64,000 bases of DNA from NCBI GenBank assembly GCA_965228615.1, contig CBDDHT010000004.1, positions 806,001 to 870,000 of the forward strand, given 5' to 3'. The stretch comes from CBDDHT01 sp965228615 (GTDB lineage: Bacteria > Pseudomonadota > Alphaproteobacteria > Rhizobiales > Methyloligellaceae). Both the position numbers and the translations under genes were made by a program. Under the pieces are notes generated by a model, which saw only the letters and a list, made by a program, of their open reading frames with translations, had not been told where the DNA came from and did not search any database. Below, in pieces: positions 34,677 through 44,140 of the stretch; position 1 is the stretch's first letter; each line of letters begins with the position of its first letter.

Positions 34677-36875
34677 TCACGTCTTGATTATTCGGCGCGT
34701 AAAACGCGGCGGCTTGTGCTCTTGCAGCGCCTCGCCGCGCCCTGACAGGCTAGGATTGGTCATGAAGTATTCCTGCGTATCGAAAGGATCTTCGCCTTCC
34801 AGCGGTTCCATACGCTGCGCACTGCCATCCGACAAGACCTGCCAGCTTTGTTGATTATCACGAAGATTGGCGAACATGATCTGTTCAAGGATCTGTTCCT
34901 TGACTGTCGCATTGTTGATTGGCGTCATTGCTTCCACGCGACGGTCCAGATTTCGCGGCATGATATCGGCGGAGCTGATGTAGACCGTTGCCTCCTGGTG
35001 CGGCAGTCCGTGTCCGCCGCCAAAACAGTAAATCCGGGAATGCTCAAGGAAACGCCCGACGATACTCTTGACGCGAATGTTTTCCGACAATCCGCTGACA
35101 CCGGGCCTCAGGCAGCAAATGCCGCGCACGATCAGATCGATTTCAACGCCCGTATCGCTTGCATCGTAGAGCGCATCGATCACCTCCGGATCGACGAGCG
35201 AATTCATCTTCATCCAGATCTGTGCGGGCCGTCCTGCCTTGGCATGGAACATTTCCTCGCGAATGTGATCGAGAATCCGCGCGCGTAGCGAATGCGGCGA
35301 TGCCGCCAGCTGTTCCAGATCCGCGGGTTCTGCATAGCCCGTTACAAAATTGAAAATCCGCGTCACGTCCCGTGCGATCGCGGAGTCGGCGGTGAAGAAT
35401 GAGAGGTCCGTGTAAATCTTGGCGGTGATCGGATGATAGTTGCCGGTTCCAATATGGCAGAACGAGGTGAGCTCTCCCCCTTCCCGACGCACAATCTGAC
35501 CGAGCTTGGCATGAGTCTTGAGCTCCAGGAAGCCGAACACGACATGGACACCGGCACTCTCCAGATCACGTGCCCATCGAATATTGGCTTCTTCATCGAA
35601 GCGCGCCTTCAACTCGACAATCGCCGTAACCGACTTGCCAGCCTCGGCCGCTTCCTTAAGCGCTGCGATAATGGGAGACCCCTTGCTGGTTCGATACAGC
35701 GTCCACTTGATCGAGATCACATCGGGGTCTGCAGCCGCCTGCTTCAAAAACTGCAGGACGACGTCGAAAGATTCGTAGGGGTGATGGACAAGGATGTCCT
35801 TCTCGCGAATGGCCGTGAAGCAGTCCCCGCCATGATCGCGAATGCGTTCGGGAAACCGGATTGTGAAAGGTGTGAACTTGAGGTCCGGACGGTCGGCGAC
35901 AATGAGTTCTGAAGTCTCATCGAGACCGATCAGTCCTTTCTGCACCACGACTTCATGATCGGCAACCTGAAGCTCTTGAATGACGAAGCGCTTGAGTTCT
36001 TCCGGCATGCTTGCATCGATTTCAAGACGAATGACCGAACCGCGCCGGCGGCGTTTCAGCGCGGTCTCAAACAGACGCACGAGATCTTCACTCTCCTCCT
36101 GCACTTCGATGTCACTATCCCTGAGCACTCGAAATGAACCTAGGCTCAACGCCGAAAAGCCGGGAAACAATTGCGAAATGAAGAGACCAACAATCGCTTC
36201 CGTCGGAATGAACCGAATGGACAGTGCGCCCTGGCCTTCGATTGCATTGGTTGCATTTGGCAGGCGCACAAAACGATCGAGTTGTGGGGGGATTGGCAAA
36301 AGGGCATGCATTGTCCGCCCGGTCGCCGCATGTTTCAAATCCAGTCCCAGGCTGAAGCCGAGATTCGGTATAAACGGAAAAGGATGAGCCGGATCGACGG
36401 CGATCGGTGTCAAAACCGGAAACATGTGATCGAGGAAATACTGCTCGAGCCAATTCCGCTCTTCAAATGTGAGTGCATCCGGTTCAATCACATGGATGCC
36501 TGCCTCGCCCAACTCGCCCCTGAGCACAACCCAGCGTTCCTGTTGTTCCGCTGACAGCTCGCTCCCGGAACGGTTGATCCGATGCATTTGCTCGACAAGC
36601 GTCAGCCCATCCTGGCTCTTGACCTCAAGCCCAGCAAGAACTTGTGCCCGCAGCCCGGCCACACGAACCATATAGAACTCATCCAGATTCGACGCGGAAA
36701 TCGATAGGAATCTTAACCGCTCAAGCAATGGATGCCGCAAGTTTTCGGATTCTTCGAGGACACGCCGATTGAATTCCAGCCACGAAAGCTCCCGATTGAA
36801 GAACCGTTCGGAACCCTTATGTGACTGATCGCCCGAAGGCTCTTCGGCTATGGCAATCTCCGGGACACTCATCAT
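34677..36875 (-). CDS. ppk1: Polyphosphate kinase 1
   Basis: A 732-aa enzyme that reversibly transfers the ATP gamma phosphate to polyphosphate chains. The start is one of two adjacent ATGs (36870-36875) with a GGAAGAG ribosome site; a frame reaching 37151 overlaps hdaA. Signatures are the N-terminal RFFNRELSWLEFNRRVLEE, HHPYESFDVVLQFL, the FCHIGTGNYHPITAKIYTD segment with the phospho-accepting histidine region, and RNLDRRVEAMTPI. Length is typical (about 690-740). It precedes ppx, giving a synthesis/degradation pair. Confidence 0.95.
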   Translation of the reverse strand: MMSVPEIAIAEEPSGDQSHKGSERFFNRELSWLEFNRRVLEESENLRHPLLERLRFLSISASNLDEFYMVRVAGLRAQVLAGLEVKSQDGLTLVEQMHRINRSGSELSAEQQERWVVLRGELGEAGIHVIEPDALTFEERNWLEQYFLDHMFPVLTPIAVDPAHPFPFIPNLGFSLGLDLKHAATGRTMHALLPIPPQLDRFVRLPNATNAIEGQGALSIRFIPTEAIVGLFISQLFPGFSALSLGSFRVLRDSDIEVQEESEDLVRLFETALKRRRRGSVIRLEIDASMPEELKRFVIQELQVADHEVVVQKGLIGLDETSELIVADRPDLKFTPFTIRFPERIRDHGGDCFTAIREKDILVHHPYESFDVVLQFLKQAAADPDVISIKWTLYRTSKGSPIIAALKEAAEAGKSVTAIVELKARFDEEANIRWARDLESAGVHVVFGFLELKTHAKLGQIVRREGGELTSFCHIGTGNYHPITAKIYTDLSFFTADSAIARDVTRIFNFVTGYAEPADLEQLAASPHSLRARILDHIREEMFHAKAGRPAQIWMKMNSLVDPEVIDALYDASDTGVEIDLIVRGICCLRPGVSGLSENIRVKSIVGRFLEHSRIYCFGGGHGLPHQEATVYISSADIMPRNLDRRVEAMTPINNATVKEQILEQIMFANLRDNQQSWQVLSDGSAQRMEPLEGEDPFDTQEYFMTNPSLSGRGEALQEHKPPRFTRRIIKT

Positions 36876-37002
36876 CGTCTCTTCCAGTCCGGTCGCCAAC
36901 ATTCGGCGAAGGAATTCTCGGTCAGGTGAACTATCCGTTCCCCCTTTTTGGAAATCAATGAGGGGCTCTAGCCGAGGTAAACCCTTCGAGTCGTCCGAGC
37001 GA

Positions 37003-37686
37003 TCAGTCGTCGACGGCCATTTCCTGAAATTCTTCAAGGACTTTCGACGCGAATGGGCGCGTAATCCGGCGCCCTGAACCCAGCGCCTTCCTATCGATAA
37101 CAGCGACAAGCTGACGCGCGGCTTCCATTGATCGCTCCATGCGCGTCTCAAGATATCCGATCACATTCGGATCGACATCCAACTGCCGGTCGGCAAAATG
37201 CTTGAGCAACACGGCGCGGAGCAACATGTCATCCGGCGTCCCGATCGAAACGACCGGGATGGCTCTCAGGCGCGAAGCAAGATCCGGAAGGGATACCGGC
37301 CAATGCGCTGCCGGCTCACGGCACGTCAGGAGCAGCGAGATCCGTTTTTCAGTGATCGTGTTGAGAAGATGGAAGAGCGATGACTCATCGAATCTGGTTC
37401 GATCCAGATCCTCAACAAGCACGGCCGCAGCCGGCTCCAATGCATCGAGATTGAATGCGCCGTGCCTGTTGGGACTTAGCGAGAGTGCGCCGCTCTTGAG
37501 TGACCAGACATTCGCCAAATGTGTTTTTCCGGACCCGGCCGGTCCCGTAATCACAGTTGCGGCGCTGGTCCAGTCGGGCCAGATGTCGATCAAACGGACG
37601 GCCAGCGCGTTGCAGTCGCTCACAAGGAAATCGTCCGCGCCTAATGCCGTCCGATGCGGAAGATCAAAGGCTAACTGTTCGCCCAT
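37003..37686 (-). CDS. hdaA: DnaA-homologue replication regulator HdaA
   Basis: A 227-aa AAA+ protein related to the DnaA ATPase domain but lacking its DNA-binding domain IV. Walker A is TGPAGSGKTHL (47-57) and a Walker B-like AAVLVEDLDR follows. The N-terminal QLAFDL (4-9) fits a sliding-clamp binding motif. In Caulobacter HdaA stimulates DnaA-ATP hydrolysis and prevents over-initiation. It sits between the PerM-type permease and ppk1, an order I recall as common in alphaproteobacteria. Confidence 0.88.
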   Translation of the reverse strand: MGEQLAFDLPHRTALGADDFLVSDCNALAVRLIDIWPDWTSAATVITGPAGSGKTHLANVWSLKSGALSLSPNRHGAFNLDALEPAAAVLVEDLDRTRFDESSLFHLLNTITEKRISLLLTCREPAAHWPVSLPDLASRLRAIPVVSIGTPDDMLLRAVLLKHFADRQLDVDPNVIGYLETRMERSMEAARQLVAVIDRKALGSGRRITRPFASKVLEEFQEMAVDD

Positions 37687-37739
37687 TTCACGCCACGCTG
37701 ACTAAACCGTTCCCCGTGGGGACCCTTGGTCAGTTCGCC

Positions 37740-38834
37740 TCAATTCGATCGTCTTCGGGTTGCTTTTGCTTCTCGCCCCCTATAGAACGAGCTGTCCAAA
37801 TACTGATTCAAGAGAAAACGGACAAGCACGCCGATTGCTGCAGCCACGGGCACAGCGATCAGCATGCCGACAAATCCGAATAGATAGGCAAACGCAAACA
37901 ACGAAAAAATCAGCCAAACCGGATGAAGACCGGTACGGTCGCCCACGATCATTGGTGAGAGAACATTGCCCTCGACAAACTGCCCCAGAACAAAGACACC
38001 CAGTACGCCCGCAATGGGCATCCACTCCGGCCAGAACTGTCCGACAGCAACGATCCCGCCAACAACAAAACCGACGATTGGCCCGAGATAGGGCACGAAA
38101 CTAATCAGTCCCGCTGTGAGGCCTACGAGAAGAGCAAAATTCAATCCAACGACGGAGAGACCAACAACATAAATCACGCTCAACAGGATCAGCACCGCAA
38201 CCTGCCCCCGAACGAAACCGGAAATGACAGCATCGACCTGACGGGCAAGGTCACGAATGGTATCGGCATAGTCCCGGGGCAACCAGCTATCGATCGCGGA
38301 GATCATACGGTTCCAATCGAGTAGAAGATAAAACGCGACGACCGGCGTCACTACGATAAGAGCCAAAACGTTGACTACCGCCAGACCACCGGTCCAAGCC
38401 GACTTCAGAAAAAGACCCATTGACCCTTGGGCCTTCAGCAGCATTTCCTGAAAGGCTTGATCAAATCCCGTATCGGTTTCGCTTATCAATCCCTCAAAAT
38501 TCTCTTCCAGAAAACTGTTCATGATATCCCGCAGCGCCTGGATGTAATCAGGCATGCGTAGAGCAAGCTTTCCGAGTTGATCGACAACCAGTGGCATCAA
38601 GCCGATCAGCGTTACCAAAACCAGAACCATGAAAAGGACGCCAATCACCAGGGTCGCCAGGAAACGACTCGCCCCGGCTCTCTGAAGCCGTTCTGCGATC
38701 GGATCGAGCAGATAGGCGATACCGGCACCCAGCACGAATGGCAGAAGCACTTCCTTCACGAGAACCAGGAAAGCGAGAAATGCGAGACCAGCCCCGATCC
38801 AAAAAATCATTCTGGGACTAAGGCCGGCGGTCAT
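37740..38834 (-). CDS. AI-2E / PerM-family transporter
   Basis: A 364-aa polytopic membrane protein with about eight helices. The conserved GLSVVGLNFALLVGLTAGLISFVPYLGPIVG stretch around helices 5-6 and the later GNVLSPMIVGDRTGLHPVWLIFSLFAFA stretch identify the PerM/AI-2E exporter superfamily. Some members export autoinducer-2 and others are Na+/H+ antiporters. Its start overlaps the stop of the phosphatidyltransferase gene (ATGA). Substrate is unknown. Confidence 0.9.
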   Translation of the reverse strand: MTAGLSPRMIFWIGAGLAFLAFLVLVKEVLLPFVLGAGIAYLLDPIAERLQRAGASRFLATLVIGVLFMVLVLVTLIGLMPLVVDQLGKLALRMPDYIQALRDIMNSFLEENFEGLISETDTGFDQAFQEMLLKAQGSMGLFLKSAWTGGLAVVNVLALIVVTPVVAFYLLLDWNRMISAIDSWLPRDYADTIRDLARQVDAVISGFVRGQVAVLILLSVIYVVGLSVVGLNFALLVGLTAGLISFVPYLGPIVGFVVGGIVAVGQFWPEWMPIAGVLGVFVLGQFVEGNVLSPMIVGDRTGLHPVWLIFSLFAFAYLFGFVGMLIAVPVAAAIGVLVRFLLNQYLDSSFYRGREAKATRRRSN

Positions 38835-39469
38835 GAGCTGTGTAACCGCCCGTTCGATCCATTCGGCTTCGATGGCGCCCGTGTGTAAGCTGAGTCGCTC
38901 ACCGGATTGGGCGGCGCTGCAACCGGCTGCTCATAGTCTGCCATATGGTGCAGCCAGGCCCTGAGATAGGCCGCGGCGGACAGGACCGTGAGCAGTCCCG
39001 TAAGCCAGACAAGCGGCAGAACCAATGGGTCAAGTCCCAGTTGGAAGCCGAGATTCCCCATAACCAAGGACGCAAGTACGATCTGACACGTCGTGTTGGC
39101 TTTCGAGACGAGCAAAGGCTGCATCGCAACAGGTCTCTCCAGGATCCAGGCAAGGAGAATACCACCGATGATTAGAACGTCCCGGGTGACGACAGCAATG
39201 ACCAGCCAGGCGGGCAAGTGCGCAAACAAACCAAGAACAATGTATATCGAGACCAACAGAAGTTTGTCGGCAATCGGATCGAGATAGGCTCCAAGTTCGG
39301 TCTGCCACGCATATCGCTTGGCCAGGAATCCGTCGAGGGCGTCGGAAAGCCCCGCCACAACGAAAATGACGAATGCAAACTGCATGCGACCGGAAATGAT
39401 GGCCCAGACGACAAGTGGCACCAGAAAGATCCGTCCGACACTTATGGCATTAGGAAGATTGAGGTTCAT
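38831..39469 (-). CDS. CDP-alcohol phosphatidyltransferase
   Basis: A 212-aa inner-membrane enzyme. The catalytic CDP-OH motif reads SDALDGFLAKRYAWQTELG then AYLDPIADK, matching D-x2-DG-x2-A-x(n)-G-x3-D-x3-D. This family moves a phosphatidyl group from CDP-diacylglycerol to an alcohol; PgsA or a bacterial cardiolipin synthase type are the likely specificities. Several membrane helices surround the motif. The ATG at 39467-39469 is used; the frame extends to 39514 without a better start. Confidence 0.88.
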   Translation of the reverse strand: MNLNLPNAISVGRIFLVPLVVWAIISGRMQFAFVIFVVAGLSDALDGFLAKRYAWQTELGAYLDPIADKLLLVSIYIVLGLFAHLPAWLVIAVVTRDVLIIGGILLAWILERPVAMQPLLVSKANTTCQIVLASLVMGNLGFQLGLDPLVLPLVWLTGLLTVLSAAAYLRAWLHHMADYEQPVAAPPNPVSDSAYTRAPSKPNGSNGRLHSS

Positions 39470-39566
39470 CTGATCGCAATAGGCCGCTGAATTCGAGTGC
39501 GCCTTCGCCACCACTACGCCTCGATTGGCGCTACCATCGGGGTAAGGCGCAGGGGTGTCAAGAATA

Positions 39567-40673
39567 TCAATTGCCGCGCAAGACCCACGCGTTGCCCTGA
39601 CTTTCTATGTAAAGCTGCTGTGCGCCGACCGCTGTGCTGAGTTGTTCCACGCCCCCGGGAAACTGAAGATTGACCCCGGCCGAGCGCGCAGAAAGCGACC
39701 CCACGGCCATTGCCTGAACGCCAGGTACCTTTGAAAGCCGGGAGCGAATTGCCTGCCATTCCCGCAACCCCGAGAACTCGACAATCAGCGAAACGGGCTG
39801 GAGACCTCCGCCTTCGAGTACGCCACCGGCATTCGCGCGAGACATTTTCCAACGCCCTTCGAGAATACCATGGACAACATGCGCTACGCGGCGAACAACC
39901 GGCGTCAACGACTTGGCTGGGACCCGGTCCAATCTTCGGTAACTGACTGATCCGGTATGATCGGCACCGACCAGTTGGACCATCAGACGTCCATCGCCCT
40001 GAATGCTCGCGATCGCGAGCACGAGATTGCGGGTCTTATACTGCGCGAGCAGTTTCCCATAGGCATTGCTGTCGCCTTGCAGAATGCCCGCAACAGTCTC
40101 TGCGGTAAGACTTGGCGCGACGCGCGCCAACTTCACAGGGACGACCGCGTTGGCAAGATCAAGCCTGAGCCATGCTTTGCGCCAAGGATCCCGTCCGCTC
40201 GTTACGACTTTGTCGCCAGCCAAATAGACGGGAAGCACAGTCAGTCTTGGCGCCTGCTGATCGATGATCGGTATGCCATAACCCGTCAGCAGTTGATCGA
40301 CGACCGCCTTGCGAAAGGTGAAGTCTAGCGTGGCCAGGTAGCGCGTTCGCGAATTACGCTCCGCTCGAACCGAAAACCCTTCCAACATGTCCTCGATCAA
40401 TCGAACCTGGATCCGCGGCAACCGATCACCGCTATTGAAAGGCGCAAGTCGCTTGAACAGAATGCGTGCCGCCCGTCGCTCCGCTTCGACAACGCCCAGT
40501 CGTTTGGCCTCGACTGCATTTTTTGCCGTTACATCGACATGCGTCTTTGCAACCGTGTAGAGCGAGGCTGCGACGGCTGGCTCAGTAATCCAAGAGAGAA
40601 TCGCAAGCACCGAGAGCCCCGCGGACACAAGGATCCGCCGACTATGGCTCAAATTAAGCGTGCACAAGGTCAT
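39567..40673 (-). CDS. DUF2066 domain protein
   Basis: A 368-aa protein with a signal peptide (about residues 1-36, ending EPAVAAS). The N-terminal half carries VDVTAKNAVEAKRLGVVEAE and GYGIPIIDQQAPRLTVLPVYL, which match my recollection of the DUF2066 family, found next to purM and hdaA in many proteobacteria. The function is unknown. The exported location and conserved position suggest an envelope role. The ATG at 40671-40673 is preferred to the frame start at 40745, which overlaps purM on the other strand. Confidence 0.78.
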   Translation of the reverse strand: MTLCTLNLSHSRRILVSAGLSVLAILSWITEPAVAASLYTVAKTHVDVTAKNAVEAKRLGVVEAERRAARILFKRLAPFNSGDRLPRIQVRLIEDMLEGFSVRAERNSRTRYLATLDFTFRKAVVDQLLTGYGIPIIDQQAPRLTVLPVYLAGDKVVTSGRDPWRKAWLRLDLANAVVPVKLARVAPSLTAETVAGILQGDSNAYGKLLAQYKTRNLVLAIASIQGDGRLMVQLVGADHTGSVSYRRLDRVPAKSLTPVVRRVAHVVHGILEGRWKMSRANAGGVLEGGGLQPVSLIVEFSGLREWQAIRSRLSKVPGVQAMAVGSLSARSAGVNLQFPGGVEQLSTAVGAQQLYIESQGNAWVLRGN

Positions 40674-40751
40674 GCTGACCGTCCAATCGCTTGACGCGGG
40701 CGCTTCGGGCCGCTTGTTATGCCAGCACCCTAGGATTAGGTGCAAGAGCAG

Positions 40752-41840
40752 ATGGCCGAGAACGATTCATCCAGCGCGGATTCGGGACTGACATACCGCG
40801 ATGCCGGCGTCGATATCGATGCTGGAAACGCGCTGGTGCAAGCAATCGGGCCGCTTGCCGCGCGCACCAAGCGCGCCGGAATGCTTGGCGGATTGGGAGG
40901 GTTTGGCGGCCTGTTCGATGTAAAAGCTGCCGGATTTGAAGACCCGATCCTGGTCGCCGCGAATGATGGCGTCGGTACTAAGCTAAAGATTGCGATCGAT
41001 ACCGGGCACCATGAGACGATCGGCATCGATCTGGTGGCTATGTGCGTGAACGACCTCATCGCGCAGGGTGCTGAACCGTTGTTTTTTCTGGACTATTTCG
41101 CATGTGGCCGGCTCGACAATCGGGTTGCCGAAGCTGTGGTATCGGGCATCGCGGACGGCTGCAAACAGGCCGGGGCCGGGCTAATCGGAGGTGAGACTGC
41201 GGAAATGCCCGGTCTCTATGGCGATGGCGACTACGACCTAGCAGGTTTTACCGTCGGCGCCGCCGAGCGCGGACAGCTCTTGCCCCGCGGCGATATCGGC
41301 GTCGGCGATGTCCTTGTTGGGCTTCGCTCATCCGGCGCCCATTCAAACGGATTCTCATTAATCCGCCGTCTGGTCGGCGACAGTGGCTTGGATTGGCGCG
41401 ATCCGGCACCGTTCGCCGATGGATCGCCGCTTGGAGAAGCCCTTCTCGAACCGACACGCATCTATGTCGCTCCGGTTCTGGAGGCCATACGTAGGACCGG
41501 CGGCATCAAGGCGGTCGCCCATATTACTGGCGGCGGGCTGACCGAGAACCTGCCTCGGATCCTGCCTGAGCAAGTTCATGCTGAAATCGATCTCAGCGCG
41601 ATAGACGTCCCGCCTGTCTTCTCCTGGCTCGCAGCCGCTGGCCGGATTGCCGAGGATGAAATGCTGCGAACCTTCAATTGTGGCATCGGCCTCGTGCTCG
41701 TTGTCGCCGCAGACGCATCGGATACCGTTAGCGACATCCTTGAGAGTGCGAACGAATCCGCTGTCATTATCGGCACCTTGGCATCAAAGCAGGGACCTTC
41801 GGCCGTCCACTATTCCGGCCATCTGGGGCTCGGGCGATGA
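40752..41840 (+). CDS. purM: Phosphoribosylformylglycinamidine cyclo-ligase
   Basis: A 362-aa AIR synthetase, which closes the imidazole ring in the fifth step of purine synthesis using ATP. Signatures: LTYRDAGVDIDAGNALV at the N-terminus, GLGGFGGLFD, NDGVGTKLKIA, CGVNDL-type segment (MCVNDLIAQGAEPLFFLDY) and GGETAEMPGLY. The GTG at 40740 with an AGGA 5 bp upstream is a credible alternative start adding four residues. It is divergent from the DUF2066 gene and overlaps purN by four bases. Confidence 0.96.
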   Translation: MAENDSSSADSGLTYRDAGVDIDAGNALVQAIGPLAARTKRAGMLGGLGGFGGLFDVKAAGFEDPILVAANDGVGTKLKIAIDTGHHETIGIDLVAMCVNDLIAQGAEPLFFLDYFACGRLDNRVAEAVVSGIADGCKQAGAGLIGGETAEMPGLYGDGDYDLAGFTVGAAERGQLLPRGDIGVGDVLVGLRSSGAHSNGFSLIRRLVGDSGLDWRDPAPFADGSPLGEALLEPTRIYVAPVLEAIRRTGGIKAVAHITGGGLTENLPRILPEQVHAEIDLSAIDVPPVFSWLAAAGRIAEDEMLRTFNCGIGLVLVVAADASDTVSDILESANESAVIIGTLASKQGPSAVHYSGHLGLGR

Positions 41841-42511
41841 CAATGCGAAAACGCGTCGGCGTTCTGATTTCCGGACGCGGCTCCAATCTGGTTGCGCTCA
41901 TTGAGGCGATGCGGGATCCGACTTATCCCGCCGAAATCGTTGTCGTCATATCAAACCGGCCGGACGCCCAAGGTCTGAAGCGTGCTGCAGAAGCCGGTAT
42001 CCCGACCTGCACGCTCGATCACAGGTCGTACCCATCGCGCGAGGCATTCGAGAGCGACTTGACCAAGGCCCTCGAAGCGGCAGACGTCGAGATTGTCTGC
42101 AATGCCGGTTTCATGCGCCTTCTTACTGATGTCTTCGTCGAACGATGGCGGGACCGGCAACTGAATATCCATCCATCGCTTCTGCCCGCTTTCAAGGGAT
42201 TGGACACCCACGAACGCGCGCTCGCAGCCGGCGTCAGGATCGCAGGCTGTACCGTTCATATCGTGCGCACTGAAATGGATACCGGACCAATCATCGCACA
42301 GGCTGCCGTCAGTGTCTTGGCCGACGACACACCCGCCACACTGGCAGCCCGCATATTGGATGCCGAGCACCGGATCTACCCGCTGGCTCTTTCCCTCTTG
42401 GCCTCCGGACAGGTTCGAATCGAAGGCGAACACGCCGTATTCTGTGGCAAAGATACAGCATCGCCGATGCTCTTTTCACCGGGATTGCGAGTCACGGCAC
42501 CGACAGATTGA
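41837..42511 (+). CDS. purN: Phosphoribosylglycinamide formyltransferase
   Basis: A 224-aa GAR transformylase using 10-formyl-tetrahydrofolate. It has the N-terminal GVLISGRGSNL motif and the catalytic NIHPSLLPAFKG (with Asn, His) plus the HIVRTEMDTGPIIAQ segment with the conserved aspartate. It is co-translated with purM through an ATGA overlap and ends in a clear terminator at 42522. Confidence 0.96.
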   Translation: MTMRKRVGVLISGRGSNLVALIEAMRDPTYPAEIVVVISNRPDAQGLKRAAEAGIPTCTLDHRSYPSREAFESDLTKALEAADVEIVCNAGFMRLLTDVFVERWRDRQLNIHPSLLPAFKGLDTHERALAAGVRIAGCTVHIVRTEMDTGPIIAQAAVSVLADDTPATLAARILDAEHRIYPLALSLLASGQVRIEGEHAVFCGKDTASPMLFSPGLRVTAPTD

Positions 42512-42521
42512 CGGTTTCAAC

Positions 42522-42542
42522 CGCGGGTTTCCGCGATTTTTT
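42522..42542 (+). terminator. Rho-independent terminator of purMN
   Basis: CGCGG (42522-42526) pairs with CCGCG (42531-42535) around a GTTT loop and is followed by A and six T. It is 11 bp after the purN stop and reads rightward. Confidence 0.8.
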
Positions 42543-42729
42543 CGTTCCGCGTCGCTTTAGCGCATCCGCCAATGGTAACCCTTAAGCGGTCCGCCGTATG
42601 GACAAGGCAAAGTGCGCGGTGTTACTAGCTTCATCTCAGATTTCAGGGTGGGAACTGAAGCACGAGGTCCATCGCCGGGCCGTCGAAATCAACGGTCATG
42701 GCGACGATTTCAGAGGGCACGCACACGTA

Positions 42730-42746
42730 GCGCAACATTGTTGCGC
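42730..42746. promoter_or_regulatory. Perfect 17-bp palindrome upstream of the P450 gene
   Basis: GCGCAACATTGTTGCGC is perfectly symmetric around a central T and ends 23 bp before the P450 start codon. It is followed by CTTTT, so it could act as a weak terminator, but its place just before the ribosome site fits an operator for a repressor better. The rest of 42543-42729 shows nothing clear. Confidence 0.55.
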
Positions 42747-42769
42747 CTTTTGACGTTGGAGGGGCCGTC

Positions 42770-44125
42770 ATGTCCGTCGCATATTCTTACTCCCATGGGC
42801 TCGGCGAAGAGCAGAGCATCTGGTTCAAACTAACGCCGCTACTCAACCAGGAGAACCCGATGAAGGTTCTCATGGATCTGAGCGTCAAATATGGCGGCAT
42901 CATTCCGATCAATCTCAAGAATCAGCGTATTGTCCTGCTGTCCGATGTCGATCACTTCAAGCAGGTGCTTGTCCAGAATGCGGACAACTACACGAAGTAT
43001 TTCGATGGCCTGAGACCCGTCTTCGGTCGCAGCATGATCACCATCGACGGTGCTTTGTGGCAGAAGATCCGCCGGCCGCAGCAGGCCGCTTTTCACCCCC
43101 AGATGTTTGAGGAATATTTCCCATTCCTCATGGCAGCGATCCGTTCCAAAGCCGATCGTTGGGCCGGCTTCGCAAAGTCCGGCGAAACTGTCGAGATGGT
43201 GGAAGAGACTTGGACGCTTGCCGCCGACATGGTCTGCAAGGCCTTGTTCGATCGTGAGATGCCGTTCAATCCGCATTTCATCTTCGGTGCCGTCAAGACT
43301 TACACGGACGTCACCAACCACAAGAAGACGCGGTCCAAAAAGGTTTCCGGCGAAATCGATGAGGTCGAAGGCGAGGATGTGGCGCAGGCCATGAAGCACT
43401 GGGGCGAGGTTCCGGACCGCGTCATAGGCTCACGGATTCTGGATCATCGCGACAAGACGCTTCTCAGCATGATTCTGGATGCCGAGGCCGATCCGGAATT
43501 CCCGGAATTCGATCATCAGCAGGTCGTCGACGAGTTGAAGCAGTATCTGTGGGCTGGCACCGAGACTACGGCCCTGACGCTCGCATGGTCGCTCTATCTG
43601 CTGTCGCAACATCCGGAAGCGGCAGACCGTATTCGAGCCGAGGCCGACGAGGTTTGCGGCGACCGTGAGCCGCGCTGGGACGAAGTCCAAAATCTCAGCT
43701 ACACGCGCATGGTGATCCAGGAGACCATGCGTCTCTATCCGCCGATTTGGGCTTTCATTCGCATTGCAGCCGATGACGATGTCATCGACGGGCATGAAAT
43801 CCATGCCGGCGACAAGATCGTCATGGCGGCCTATCTGGCACATCACAATCCGAAATACTGGACGGACCCCGAAAAATTCGATCCTCTCCGCTTTTCACCC
43901 GAACGTGCCAAGCGGCGCACAAAATACAGCTACCTCCCATTCGCTGCGGGCAAACGCGCCTGTATCGGCGGTGCCCTCTCGCAGATCGAGAACACACTCG
44001 CTTTGGTTACGCTGTTGCGCCGGTTCGAACCTGAATATGCGGGCCCTGTCCCGGCGAAGATCCAAACGACAGTCACACTATGCCCCAAAGGCGGCCTGCC
44101 CTTCAGGATCCGCGAACGAGCCTAG
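42770..44125 (+). CDS. Cytochrome P450
   Basis: A 451-aa heme monooxygenase. The I-helix oxygen motif is AGTETTA (about 265-271), the K-helix ExxR is ETMR, the PERF-type region is FSPERAKRR, and the heme loop is FAAGKRACIGG with the proximal cysteine. All are intact. The style (lack of membrane anchor, TETTA, length about 450) fits the group near CYP102/CYP4-type fatty acid or alkane hydroxylases, but substrate is not settled. The ATG is preceded by GGAGGGG. No ferredoxin or reductase is adjacent. A degraded copy of its C-terminus lies at 45028-45165. Confidence 0.95.
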   Translation: MSVAYSYSHGLGEEQSIWFKLTPLLNQENPMKVLMDLSVKYGGIIPINLKNQRIVLLSDVDHFKQVLVQNADNYTKYFDGLRPVFGRSMITIDGALWQKIRRPQQAAFHPQMFEEYFPFLMAAIRSKADRWAGFAKSGETVEMVEETWTLAADMVCKALFDREMPFNPHFIFGAVKTYTDVTNHKKTRSKKVSGEIDEVEGEDVAQAMKHWGEVPDRVIGSRILDHRDKTLLSMILDAEADPEFPEFDHQQVVDELKQYLWAGTETTALTLAWSLYLLSQHPEAADRIRAEADEVCGDREPRWDEVQNLSYTRMVIQETMRLYPPIWAFIRIAADDDVIDGHEIHAGDKIVMAAYLAHHNPKYWTDPEKFDPLRFSPERAKRRTKYSYLPFAAGKRACIGGALSQIENTLALVTLLRRFEPEYAGPVPAKIQTTVTLCPKGGLPFRIRERA

Positions 44126-44140
44126 CTTGCCTGGATAGCT

